IMG/VR virus record: IMGVR_UViG_3300021425_002207
Location: 1 to 53,394 of that record
Reading direction: 5' to 3' (one strand)
Source of the DNA: a virus
Length of the DNA: 53,394 bases
Positions within the stretch are counted from its first letter, which is position 1, and each line of letters opens with the position of its first letter. The notes below the pieces were generated by a model. That model saw nothing but the letters and a program-made list of their open reading frames with translations. It did no database searches and was not told the DNA's origin. This document shows positions 33,794-41,042 of this stretch, one piece after another. The position numbers were made by a program, and so were the translations under genes.

Positions 33794-34309
33794 ATGGATA
33801 AAAAAGTTGTTCAACACGCTGTGTCCTCCGTGCCCATCCCTAAACGGGCAGACGCTACTAGACGTGCCGTTGAGTTACTTGTGGCAAAAGACGGAGTTTT
33901 CAGGACGAGCGAAAAGTGGGTGTACGCTAGTTTACGTGACCTGATTGATTCAGGACATATCAAGGTATCAGGAACCACCTTGTCTGTGGGCGCTGATTTT
34001 GAAAGCCACTTACTTAAGATGTCTGATATCGACGCAGCGTATACTCCTATTTTGCGTGATTATCGTCGTGCGATTTCAGAAAAGGTCAGCGAGTACAACG
34101 TATCTAGTGATGCGGTAATGGATAAGATTGCTGCCATGCCGAACACTGATGAGAAGATTATTTATTTGACCAGTGTTCTTGCTGATGCTTACGGCAAGTT
34201 AGAGAAGGCTTTGGAGAAGACAGCAAAGTTGGAAGCGACGTTACACGAACTGGACATTTCGTTGTCCGTTATGGAATCTATGACGTTCGATGAGAATACT
34301 GACGGCTAA
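33794..34309 (+). CDS. Hypothetical protein with C-terminal coiled coil
   Basis: A 171-residue protein of unknown function. It is mostly helical; residues 130-160 form a likely coiled coil (LEKALEKTAKLEATLHELDI). The N-terminal part (RADATRRAVELLVAKDGVFR, YASLRDLIDSG) has a weak winged-helix look. Leaderless start. It overlaps the next, a winged-helix gene, by 20 nt, so the pair may act together in regulation. Confidence 0.7.
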   Translation: MDKKVVQHAVSSVPIPKRADATRRAVELLVAKDGVFRTSEKWVYASLRDLIDSGHIKVSGTTLSVGADFESHLLKMSDIDAAYTPILRDYRRAISEKVSEYNVSSDAVMDKIAAMPNTDEKIIYLTSVLADAYGKLEKALEKTAKLEATLHELDISLSVMESMTFDENTDG

Positions 34310-34532
34310 TGCTCGGGTTTTGTTGGCGGTGTTAGAGCACCCTGATAAGAGTCAGCGAGAAATTGCGAAGATGCTTAATATGCATTATCAACATGTTTGG
34401 CGAGCACTGGACAGGCTTGTTAAAGAAAATATATTAGAAAAGCACAGAGAGAATAGGAGAACATACTTTGTTGCGGCGGAAGGCTTTTGGGAGATTGAAG
34501 ACATCAAGCGCCTAAAGGCTTGCGTTATTTAA
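34290..34532 (+). CDS. Winged helix-turn-helix regulator, MarR/ArsR-like
   Basis: An 80-residue protein formed almost only by a winged helix: VLLAVLEHPDKSQREIAKML, then NMHYQHVWRALDRLVKENIL (recognition helix) and EKHRENRRTYFVAAEGF (wing). It is a DNA-binding protein, most likely a small transcriptional regulator. It starts 20 nt inside the previous gene, and its last codons contain the -35 box of the exonuclease promoter. Confidence 0.82.
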   Translation: MRILTANARVLLAVLEHPDKSQREIAKMLNMHYQHVWRALDRLVKENILEKHRENRRTYFVAAEGFWEIEDIKRLKACVI

Positions 34533-34555
34533 CCGAGTGTGTTATACTTACAGAG
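34520..34555 (+). promoter_or_regulatory. Leaderless promoter of the exonuclease gene
   Basis: TTGCGT (34520-34525), 17-nt spacer, TATACT (34543-34548), 7 nt, ATG at 34556. The TTG of the -35 is in frame with the gene and could be mistaken for its start. Confidence 0.7.
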
Positions 34556-35317
34556 ATGGCAAAGATACTTTATTACGATATAGAGACCGCACCGAACCTT
34601 AGTTTCGTGTGGGGACAATTTGAACAGAATGTGATTGAGCACGAGCGAGAATGGTACATGCTTTGTGTTTCCTACCGATGGGAACACGAGAATAAGACAC
34701 ATGTAACTTCGCTTGTTGACTTTCCTTCCGCATACAAGAAGGACCCAGAGAACGACTACCATGTAGTTAAGAAGTTGTGGGACTTGATTGATGAGGCAGA
34801 CGTAGTTATTGCTCACAACGGCGACAAGTTCGACATGCGAAAGGCTAACGCACGCTTCGTTGCCCACGACTTAGGACCGGCTTCGCCTGTAAAGCAGGTT
34901 GACACGCTTAAGGTTGCACGTCGGTACTTCATGTTTAACAGCAATAAGTTAGACCATTTGGGCGCACACTTAGGTCTTGGCCGCAAGGTTGACACAGGTG
35001 GCTTTGAAACATGGGCTGGCTGTATGCGTGGCGATATGAAGTTTTGGAAACTTATGACAAAGTACGCTAAGCAGGATGTTGACTTGCTACGAAAGGTCTA
35101 TATGAAGTTGCGTCCTTGGATGACAAACCATCCGAATCTCAATATTTTCGATGGCACAGATGGTTGCCCGACTTGTGGGTCTCGTAGGCTTCAGAAGCGT
35201 GGTACTCGTCGGACACAGGTGGCTATCTATCAACAGTATCAGTGCAACAATTGCAAGGCTTACTCAAGGGAGCGGTTGTCTAACTCTGATCACATCAAGC
35301 CCGAGATTGTACCCTGA
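34556..35317 (+). CDS. DEDDy 3'-5' exonuclease (RNase H-like) with C-terminal zinc ribbon
   Basis: A 253-residue protein. The three exonuclease motifs are clear: YYDIETAP (D-x-E), VIAHNGDKFDMRKANARF (N-x-x-x-F-D) and YAKQDVDLLRKVY (Y-x-x-x-D), so the DEDDy group, as in PolB proofreading domains and YprB-type nucleases. A four-cysteine zinc ribbon follows at about 203-230 (CPTCGS ... YQCNNCKAYSRE). It may trim DNA ends or process RNA. Start at ATG 34556, 7 nt after a -10 box, without ribosome binding site; an in-frame TTG at 34520 lies within the -35 element. Confidence 0.85.
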   Translation: MAKILYYDIETAPNLSFVWGQFEQNVIEHEREWYMLCVSYRWEHENKTHVTSLVDFPSAYKKDPENDYHVVKKLWDLIDEADVVIAHNGDKFDMRKANARFVAHDLGPASPVKQVDTLKVARRYFMFNSNKLDHLGAHLGLGRKVDTGGFETWAGCMRGDMKFWKLMTKYAKQDVDLLRKVYMKLRPWMTNHPNLNIFDGTDGCPTCGSRRLQKRGTRRTQVAIYQQYQCNNCKAYSRERLSNSDHIKPEIVP

Positions 35318-35329
35318 TATAGTTTAACT
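35318..35329 (+). promoter_or_regulatory. Possible -10 box with leaderless spacing
   Basis: TATAGT (35318-35323) directly after the exonuclease stop, then 6 nt to ATG 35330. No convincing -35 (TCAAGC at 17-nt spacing). No ribosome binding site. Confidence 0.45.
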
Positions 35330-35569
35330 ATGCTTACATCAGAATATCTCTACAGTCAGACTCCAGACAGGCTGTTTGTTCATCGTGACTCTGAAACGTG
35401 GTATGCGTTTTACGACAAGGCGTTGTCTGTGTTGACTAATGCTGAAGGAGAACTGCGTTCGTTTTCGTATGATACTAAATCTGAGTATCGTGACGTTCGT
35501 AGGCACATTGTAGAAGAGTATAATTTAATAGATACTAAGGTTTACAATTATAATGAAGATTATAGGTAA
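35330..35569 (+). CDS. Hypothetical protein
   Basis: A 79-residue protein rich in Tyr, Asp and Arg (SQTPDRLFVHRDSETWYAFY, EYRDVRRHIVEEYN). Function unknown; no recognised domain. It has no ribosome binding site but a -10-like TATAGT 6 nt before ATG. Its last 17 nt overlap the start of the IMPDH/GMPR-family gene, so it is probably co-transcribed with it. Confidence 0.65.
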   Translation: MLTSEYLYSQTPDRLFVHRDSETWYAFYDKALSVLTNAEGELRSFSYDTKSEYRDVRRHIVEEYNLIDTKVYNYNEDYR

Positions 35570-36578
35570 GGGTTACACCTTTGATGATGTTCTGCTGGTT
35601 CCTAAGTTTTCTGAAGTTAGGAGCCGTGCAGAAGTTGATCTTTCGCTAACTTTAGGTAAAGTTGAGATGCGCATACCTATTGTTGCTGCGAATATGGATA
35701 CAGTTTGCGGGCCTGAGATGGCAAGCGCTCTTGATTCTTTAGGCGGTTTCGGTGTCGTTCACAGGAACATGCCGGTTGTTGGCGATATAACTACTGGCAG
35801 GTTTGGATGTGTTGCAGGCAGGACTATCCGTTCAGCCGTTGCATTCGGCGTGAATGATGATTTAGACGCTGTTATCCAACAGGCAAACTCGTGGAGGACG
35901 AAGATTCTAGTGCTTGATATTGCCCACGGTCATAGTGCTCATGCCCTCAAGGCATTGCAGTATGTGATGTCTGAAATTGACCACGAGGCTACTTTCATTG
36001 GCGGCAATGTCGCTACTGCACAGGCGGTAGAAGATTTCGCCAAGATCGGTACAGATGTAGTTAAGATTGGCATTGGTCCCGGAAGTGTGTGTTCTACTCG
36101 TGTGGTTGCCGGTGTGGGCGTTCCTCAGTTGACTGCTATTGCGGAATGTTCTGCGGCGGCTGATGCTTTAGGTATCCAGACGATTGCTGACGGTGGGATT
36201 AAGACTCCGGGCGATGCTGCTAAGGCTCTTGCCGCTGGCGCTGATGCTGTTATGATTGGGGGCATGTTTGCTGGCACTAAGGAGTCTCCCGGAAAGACAG
36301 TTACGCTTGATGATGGATCAAAAGTTAAGGTGCATAGAGGGATGGCTTCTTCGGAAGCGGGTTCCGCCTACCCTGAGGGGGTTGAAGGCGTTGTTCCGGT
36401 GACAGGTCCGGTAAGCGATGTTGTTGAGTCGATTTTGCGTGGCATTCGGTCAGCGTGTAGTTATGTGGGGGCTAGTTCTTTGAAGGATTTTGCGAACAAG
36501 TCAGAATTTATCGAAATCTCGCCCTCCGGGTTGCGAGAGTCTGCCCCACATGATATAATGAACGCTAACTTATGGTAA
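35553..36578 (+). CDS. IMP dehydrogenase / GMP reductase family enzyme, without CBS domains
   Basis: A 341-residue TIM-barrel purine enzyme. The opening [18 protein letters not shown], the barrel motif [20 protein letters not shown] and the catalytic loop [20 protein letters not shown] (nucleophile C180) are diagnostic; [20 protein letters not shown] is the phosphate-binding part. There is no CBS pair, and the length (341) is that of GMP reductase, although VVAGVGVPQ and the PEGVEGVVP end resemble IMPDH. So it either makes XMP from IMP or IMP from GMP, shifting the guanine pool. It overlaps the small gene upstream by 17 nt and DNA polymerase downstream by 7 nt. Purine enzymes of this family are uncommon in phages. 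Confidence 0.88.
   Translation: MKIIGKGYTFDDVLLVPKFSEVRSRAEVDLSLTLGKVEMRIPIVAANMDTVCGPEMASALDSLGGFGVVHRNMPVVGDITTGRFGCVAGRTIRSAVAFGVNDDLDAVIQQANSWRTKILVLDIAHGHSAHALKALQYVMSEIDHEATFIGGNVATAQAVEDFAKIGTDVVKIGIGPGSVCSTRVVAGVGVPQLTAIAECSAAADALGIQTIADGGIKTPGDAAKALAAGADAVMIGGMFAGTKESPGKTVTLDDGSKVKVHRGMASSEAGSAYPEGVEGVVPVTGPVSDVVESILRGIRSACSYVGASSLKDFANKSEFIEISPSGLRESAPHDIMNANLW
36531..36559 (+). promoter_or_regulatory. Promoter of the DNA polymerase gene
   Basis: TTGCGA (36531-36536), 17-nt spacer, perfect TATAAT (36554-36559). It lies in the last codons of the upstream gene. ATG 36572 follows 12 nt after the -10, leaving a leader of only about 5 nt. Confidence 0.7.
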
Positions 36579-38509
36579 ACGAAGATTCAATCACACTTTT
36601 TGACGACTGGCTACATCAGCAACAAGCAGACGGCGAGGGAAGTTTAGGCAAGGTTACCCTAGTACGTTCTGATGAGCAGTTTGCTGATTTCCGTGACTGG
36701 TTGTTTAGTAAATCACGTCCTATTGCTTACGACATTGAGGCCACAGGTCTTGATACGTATTCTCCTGAGTGGGAGATTAAGAGTATTCAGTGGGGCGATA
36801 TTAGCGAAGCGTTTGTGTTCATTTGGCGTGAGCCTTGGTTTCAGAAGTCTATTGACTTGGTTATGAAAGAAACTAAGCACCGTCTATTAGCACACAACGC
36901 CACATACGATGCGCTCGGCTTGGACCGGCACGGGCACGTAGATGCTCTTGCTCTTCTGGACAGAACTTTTGATACAAAGATTCTTGCCCATCTTGCTGAT
37001 CCCCGAAGCCGTGCCGAGGGTGGTGTAGGTCACGGCCTCAAGAACCTTGCATTTCACCACGTTGATAAATCTGCACCTGACTCTGATAGTGCGCTCAAAG
37101 ATTTGTTTAAGCAGAATAAATGGTCTGTTCAGCAGGGTTGGAAAAACATCCCTGCGGCCCATCCTACGCTGGTGCACTACGCTGGAATGGACGTTATTCT
37201 GACTGCTCGTCTTTTTCCTAAGTTACGTGATGAGATTAAACGTCAGACTATGGATCATCTGGTTAAGTACGAACACACTATTCTGAAACTCGTTGCGGCT
37301 ATGGAACGTCGTGGTATGCGGATTGATGTGAACTATGCTGAGCAACTTATTGAAAGCATGACTGCTGAGGAAAAAAAGAATATTGGTATTGTTAACTCTT
37401 TCGGTGTTTCTAATCATAACGCTACTAAAGATGTTGCTGAAGGATTACAGAAACTTGGTGTGACACTTATCGAAACGACGGCTTCTGGTGCCTTGAAGGT
37501 TGATAAGACAATTTTGTCTGCTATTGCTGCTGACGAGAATGCAGGAAATGCTGGTATGCTCGCTAGAGCGGTGATGGCGGCTAAGAACAATGCTAAGTGG
37601 CGAGACAGTTATGTTGTTGCGTCTCTGGAGTCTATGGACTCTAATGGTCGTGTTCATCCCAAGATTAACAGTTTGCAGGCCCGCACTGGCCGAATGTCTG
37701 TAAACAACCCTCCTTTGCAACAGTTACCTTCAGGTGGCGATGCTATACGTAGAATGTTTTTGGCGGAAGAAGGATGCCGAATGGCATCTATCGACTTCTC
37801 TGGTGTTGAGTTGCGTGTCCTTGCGGCTCTTTCTCAAGACCCCGTTATGTTGAAGGTTTTCCGTGAAGGTGCTGACCTGCACCAAACCACTGCCGACAAC
37901 ACAGGAGTTACCCGAAAAGTAGCCAAGACCGTAAACTTTGGTAAGGTGTACGGTGCTGGGCCTAAAACTTTGGCTAGACAATCTGGTTTGTCGATTGACG
38001 AAGCACAACAGGTGTGCGATCTTTTCGACTCTACATACAAAGGTGTGACCGAGTATTCTCACAAGTTAGCGTTTCCTGTGAAGAAGGGACATAGAAACTA
38101 TGTGATTACGCATACAGGACGCAAGTTACCTGTGGACTCAGAGCGACCGTATGCGGCTCTAAACTATTGCATTCAGTCCACGGCACGTGATATACTTGGC
38201 AAGGCCATGATAGATGTGGCGGAACAAGGACTGTGGGACTATGCGGTTCTACCAATTCATGACGAGATTCTATTCAGTTTCCCTGAGGGACAGGCTGAGG
38301 AGTTGTGCCGACATGCAGGGGTCGCTATGGAGACAGTCCTGAAAGAAGTACATATTTCAACTGAGCCTGACTTGGGTGGCGGCTCTTGGGGAACCCTATA
38401 TACAGACGGCGAGCATGACGTGATCGACCTTACGGACGATGATCGCCAAAAGTACGGGGATGAAAAACTCAAGAGACTGCTTTTCAGCGAGCAGGACTTC
38501 AGATTTTGA
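36572..38509 (+). CDS. DNA polymerase, family A, with 3'-5' proofreading domain
   Basis: A 645-residue replicative polymerase. Proofreading motifs: AYDIEATGLD (D54, E56), LLAHNATYDALGL and YAGMDV. Polymerase motifs: A, SIDFSGVELRVLA (D408); B, RKVAKTVNFGKVYG (K452, F456); C, LPIHDEILF (H563, D564). There is no 5'-3' exonuclease domain. F456 matches Phe762 of E. coli Pol I, the common state; marine phages often have Tyr or Leu there. Motif A has G in place of the usual Q (D-F-S-G-V-E versus D-Y-S-Q-I-E), which is worth noting. No helicase or primase is in this window, so those genes must lie elsewhere. Confidence 0.95.
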   Translation: MVNEDSITLFDDWLHQQQADGEGSLGKVTLVRSDEQFADFRDWLFSKSRPIAYDIEATGLDTYSPEWEIKSIQWGDISEAFVFIWREPWFQKSIDLVMKETKHRLLAHNATYDALGLDRHGHVDALALLDRTFDTKILAHLADPRSRAEGGVGHGLKNLAFHHVDKSAPDSDSALKDLFKQNKWSVQQGWKNIPAAHPTLVHYAGMDVILTARLFPKLRDEIKRQTMDHLVKYEHTILKLVAAMERRGMRIDVNYAEQLIESMTAEEKKNIGIVNSFGVSNHNATKDVAEGLQKLGVTLIETTASGALKVDKTILSAIAADENAGNAGMLARAVMAAKNNAKWRDSYVVASLESMDSNGRVHPKINSLQARTGRMSVNNPPLQQLPSGGDAIRRMFLAEEGCRMASIDFSGVELRVLAALSQDPVMLKVFREGADLHQTTADNTGVTRKVAKTVNFGKVYGAGPKTLARQSGLSIDEAQQVCDLFDSTYKGVTEYSHKLAFPVKKGHRNYVITHTGRKLPVDSERPYAALNYCIQSTARDILGKAMIDVAEQGLWDYAVLPIHDEILFSFPEGQAEELCRHAGVAMETVLKEVHISTEPDLGGGSWGTLYTDGEHDVIDLTDDDRQKYGDEKLKRLLFSEQDFRF

Positions 38510-38530
38510 GCAAAGATTAGGAGCAAAAAG

Positions 38531-38749
38531 ATGAACTTATTTACAAAAGTTTGGAATTACTTGCAAGACTTGAATGTTTACAACGGGAAGAACCGTGGAG
38601 AGACGATTGATGAGGATGTTATGGCTATCAATCGGCGTCCAACGGAACGATCTTCAGTATATACCCCCAAAACGGGCGTATATGACTGGGAGAGGGAAGA
38701 AGCCAAGTTAAGGCATCCCTCAAACTACAAGAATAGGAGCAACAAATAA
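38531..38749 (+). CDS. Hypothetical small protein
   Basis: A 72-residue basic protein (MNLFTKVWNYLQDLNVYNGK, YDWEREEAKLRHPSNYKNRS) with AGGAG 7 nt before ATG, so leadered, unlike many genes nearby. It overlaps the sigma factor gene by one base (TAATG), so the two are translated together. No domain is recognised. A partner or regulator of the sigma factor is possible but only by position. Confidence 0.7.
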   Translation: MNLFTKVWNYLQDLNVYNGKNRGETIDEDVMAINRRPTERSSVYTPKTGVYDWEREEAKLRHPSNYKNRSNK

Positions 38750-39675
38750 TGGCAGGATACGCTAGAAGTTCAAAGCATAAAATTCTTACCCGAGAAGAGG
38801 AAGTGGTTCTTGGTCGGGCGGTTGCGGCTGGTTTGGAAGCAGCGAAAGAACTTAACCACGCCCACATTGAGGGTATTCAGTTAGAGTTTTCTGAACGACG
38901 TAAACTCAATATTGCTGTAAGAGAAGGCAAGCGGGCGAAAGACACTTTCGTTGAGCACAACCTTCGTCTAGCAATGGACACGGCGGCACGATATGCCCGC
39001 TCTCAGTCTCGCATGGAGTACGAAGACTTGATTCAAGAAGCGACTATCGGACTTATGCGTGCGGTGGACAAGTTCGACCCCGAGCGGGGTTTCAAGTTTT
39101 CTACGTATGCTACTTGGTGGTGCCGTCAGGCTTGCCAGAGGGCTATCGCCAATTATGGTAGAGCGATCCGTCTACCCATGCATGTGGAGGCCGATGTTCG
39201 TAAACTTGCGGCTGTTGTGGAAGAGTTTGAGTTGGTCGCTGAAGAGTTTTCTCGTGAGTTCCTTGCTGATTTCTTAGACTGGGACATGGATAAATTAGAT
39301 GAAATTTGGTCTTATATGGAGAATACACGGCTAGAATCACTAGACAATCCTTTGGGTGAAGACAGTTCAGTTTCGCACGCAGACGTGCTAGTTGACCCCG
39401 ATCAGTCATCAGTGGAAGATGTTGGTATTGAAAATAGTTTTGCGGCTGACATTTTGAAGGCTCTTTCGGTGCTTCCTGAGCGGGAGTATCGGGTTTTGGT
39501 GATGCACCACGGTCTCGGTGAGCAGAAGTCTGCTATGACTTTGCAAGAGATTGGTGAGACTATGGGGTTGACTCGTGAGCGTGTTCGCCAGTTGGAGGCT
39601 AAGGCTATTGCTCGTCTTCGGCATCCTTCTTCTGGGGTTGCGTGGGCGTTCACTGAGGCTCCTGAAGATAACTAA
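38749..39675 (+). CDS. Sigma-70 family RNA polymerase sigma factor
   Basis: A 308-residue sigma factor of the RpoD-like group. Region 1.2 (ILTREEEVVLGRAVAAGLEA), region 2 (DLIQEATIGLMRAVDKFDPE, RGFKFSTYATWWCRQACQRA), a reduced region 3, and region 4 (MTLQEIGETMGLTRERVRQL, EAKAIARLRHP) are all present. Region 4.2 keeps the TRERVRQ residues that read TTGACA. In region 2.4 the Gln at the Q437 place is kept, while the T440 place is Gln (CRQACQR versus IRQAITR), which may slightly change -12 preference. It could direct host polymerase to the phage promoters found in this window. AGGAG precedes ATG. Its end overlaps the convergent HNH gene by 4 nt. Confidence 0.94.
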   Translation: MAGYARSSKHKILTREEEVVLGRAVAAGLEAAKELNHAHIEGIQLEFSERRKLNIAVREGKRAKDTFVEHNLRLAMDTAARYARSQSRMEYEDLIQEATIGLMRAVDKFDPERGFKFSTYATWWCRQACQRAIANYGRAIRLPMHVEADVRKLAAVVEEFELVAEEFSREFLADFLDWDMDKLDEIWSYMENTRLESLDNPLGEDSSVSHADVLVDPDQSSVEDVGIENSFAADILKALSVLPEREYRVLVMHHGLGEQKSAMTLQEIGETMGLTRERVRQLEAKAIARLRHPSSGVAWAFTEAPEDN

Positions 39676-40148
39676 CACTTACCTTTGTTCTTGCCCCGGT
39701 AGGTATCAGTTTGAGCGTGGCAGTTTGGACACAGGATAGTTAGGTTTTCTAGCCGATTGTCCGTATTGACACCGTTGATGTGTTCTAACTCGGTAGGGAT
39801 TGGCTGTCCGTTCCATTCTGTCCGCTCACACTGATAACACTTCTGCTGAAACACTCCTTCATTAAAAAGACGCTTCTTCAGGCTATGGGAAGTCTTGTAT
39901 GTGGAGTTTTCGACTAATACTTCTTCCAGTGGCCGTTTCGGTGCCCATGTGTGGGTTTTACCTTTAAGGTGCCCTTGTCCTGTGAAGTGCCCAATATCAA
40001 TACCAAACGACTTGATATGGCTCTTGATGTTTTTGTAGTTACCGCCAGTAGGTTGCAGGTTGAGTTCTTTAAGTACACTACGGATAGACATGCTACATTC
40101 GCAAGCATCCCGTAACTGCTCTTCCGTCCAAGTTCTAATTTTTGCCAC
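39672..40148 (-). CDS. HNH endonuclease, probably mobile
   Basis: A 158-residue protein and the only gene on the minus strand. The N-terminal part is an HTH-like segment (WTEEQLRDACECSMSIRSVL), the C-terminal half an HNH nuclease with two zinc knuckles: QKCYQCERTEWNGQPIPTEL, EHINGVNTDNRLENLTILCP, NCHAQTDTY. E-H-I-N-G with N and H in the following helix form the active site. Free-standing HNH genes of this build are selfish homing elements in phages. It is squeezed convergently between the sigma gene (4-nt overlap) and the tRNA promoter (10 nt away), as expected for a late insertion. Confidence 0.88.
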   Translation of the reverse strand: MAKIRTWTEEQLRDACECSMSIRSVLKELNLQPTGGNYKNIKSHIKSFGIDIGHFTGQGHLKGKTHTWAPKRPLEEVLVENSTYKTSHSLKKRLFNEGVFQQKCYQCERTEWNGQPIPTELEHINGVNTDNRLENLTILCPNCHAQTDTYRGKNKGKC

Positions 40149-40157
40149 CGCTTCTCC

Positions 40158-40187
40158 TTGACTTTGTTTAGGGACCTATGTTATACT
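40158..40187 (+). promoter_or_regulatory. Promoter of the tRNA and following gene
   Basis: TTGACT (40158-40163), 18-nt spacer, TATACT (40182-40187). Transcription would begin about 28 nt before the tRNA. Confidence 0.72.
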
Positions 40188-40221
40188 CTAGCAAACGGCA
40201 AACACATTACCCGCAACTCTC

Positions 40222-40295
40222 GCCCCCGTATTCCAATTGGCAGAGAAAGTCGGCTTAAAACCGATACAGTGTGGGTTCAAGTCCCACCGGGGGTA
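40222..40295 (+). tRNA. tRNA with anticodon UAA (Leu codon UUA), short variable loop
   Basis: A 74-nt cloverleaf: acceptor GCCCCCG/CGGGGGT (40222-40228 with 40288-40294, one G-U), discriminator A at 40295, no encoded CCA; anticodon stem GTCGG/CCGAT with loop CTTAAAA, so anticodon UAA at 40256-40258; T stem GTGGG/CCCAC with loop TTCAAGT. The D stem is weak (TTC/GAA, three pairs, T rather than G at position 10). The variable loop is only 5 nt (ACAGT), although bacterial tRNA-Leu should have a long variable arm. So the anticodon says Leu, but the shape is class I. It lies before and is probably co-transcribed with the next gene. Confidence 0.82.
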
Positions 40296-40310
40296 CTAGA
40301 AAGGAGCATT

Positions 40311-40829
40311 ATGAATATTTTTGTAGTAGATGAAAGTCCGTCTGAAGCGGCTGAGGCACTGTGCGATAAGCATGTACCTAAGATGATTGTTGAGACCACG
40401 CAGATGCTTGTTAGCGCCCTTAGGCGGCACGGAGCGAGCGATGAGCAAGTTCCACTTACTAAGTCTGGGACGCCCCACAAGGGTGGCTACAAGAACCATC
40501 CTGCTACGGTTTGGGTAGGTGATAGCCGAAGTAACGCTGAATGGTTGCTTGAGCATGGCTTTGCTTTGTGTGATGAGTTTGAATTTCGTTTCAATAAAGA
40601 GCACGCTTGTCTACAGCAACTAGAGAAAATTAGTCTAGAACTTGATTTAATCCCAGCGGGGGAAATGACCGACGTGGCGTTGTGTGTTGGGGAAGAATTG
40701 CAGAATGGTCGAACTCATGCCCCTATTCAAGAAGCAGTTGACGTGTACAGGAATTTCTATAGAATAGATAAGGCTGATTTCGCTAAATGGGAAAAAGGTT
40801 CAAATGTTCCTGTTTGGTGGGTTCAGTAG
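40311..40829 (+). CDS. Conserved phage protein of unknown function (CDKHVPKMIVETTQML family)
   Basis: A 172-residue protein. The N-terminus MNIFVVDESPSEAAEALCDK followed by HVPKMIVETTQMLVSALRRH is a hallmark of a family I know from cyanophages and other environmental phages; the function is not known to me. Further conserved-looking parts are KNHPATVWVGDSRSNAEWLL and YRNFYRIDKADFAKWEK. GAAAGGAG lies 6 nt before ATG 40311. A longer reading from 40158 is rejected because it would run through the tRNA. The DKH...E pattern could be catalytic or metal-binding (inference). Confidence 0.82.
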   Translation: MNIFVVDESPSEAAEALCDKHVPKMIVETTQMLVSALRRHGASDEQVPLTKSGTPHKGGYKNHPATVWVGDSRSNAEWLLEHGFALCDEFEFRFNKEHACLQQLEKISLELDLIPAGEMTDVALCVGEELQNGRTHAPIQEAVDVYRNFYRIDKADFAKWEKGSNVPVWWVQ

Positions 40830-40864
40830 TTGACACATATCTTTAAGAAAGGTAAACTATAATC
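40830..40864 (+). promoter_or_regulatory. Leaderless promoter
   Basis: TTGACA (40830-40835), 17-nt spacer, TAAACT (40853-40858), 6 nt, ATG at 40865. A TATAAT at 40858-40863 also lies here but is 22 nt from the -35 and 1 nt from ATG, so the first reading is better. Confidence 0.7.
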
Positions 40865-41011
40865 ATGGCTGATATCAATGTTAATCCACAAGACGTAATC
40901 AATGATTTGCTCCGTCAGATCACTGATCTTACAGGACAGAATGCTGTTCTTCGTGCTGCTTTGAATGCGGCGCAAGCGGAGACCGCCGAGTCTGATGAAG
41001 AGGACTCCTGA
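40865..41011 (+). CDS. Small helical protein
   Basis: A 48-residue gene: MADINVNPQDVINDLLRQIT, then DLTGQNAVLRAALNAAQAET and an acidic end AESDEEDS. One amphipathic helix with heptad-like leucines suggests a short coiled coil. No ribosome binding site; the ATG has leaderless spacing to a TTGACA promoter. It opens the second structural block. Similar short coiled-coil proteins are common in phages, but no function can be given. Confidence 0.68.
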   Translation: MADINVNPQDVINDLLRQITDLTGQNAVLRAALNAAQAETAESDEEDS

Positions 41012-41042
41012 TTCGATATAATATCGTAGAGGAGGTCAGACT

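Noticed and set aside
34520-34555. TTG start for the exonuclease
   Set aside because: The TTG is the -35 hexamer and the frame before ATG 34556 lacks domain similarity.
40222-40295. tRNA as an attachment site for lysogeny
   Set aside because: No integrase, excisionase or repressor is visible, and the gene order is of lytic type.
40158-40310. N-terminal extension of the gene at 40311
   Set aside because: It would translate through the tRNA and its promoter; GAAAGGAG marks ATG 40311.
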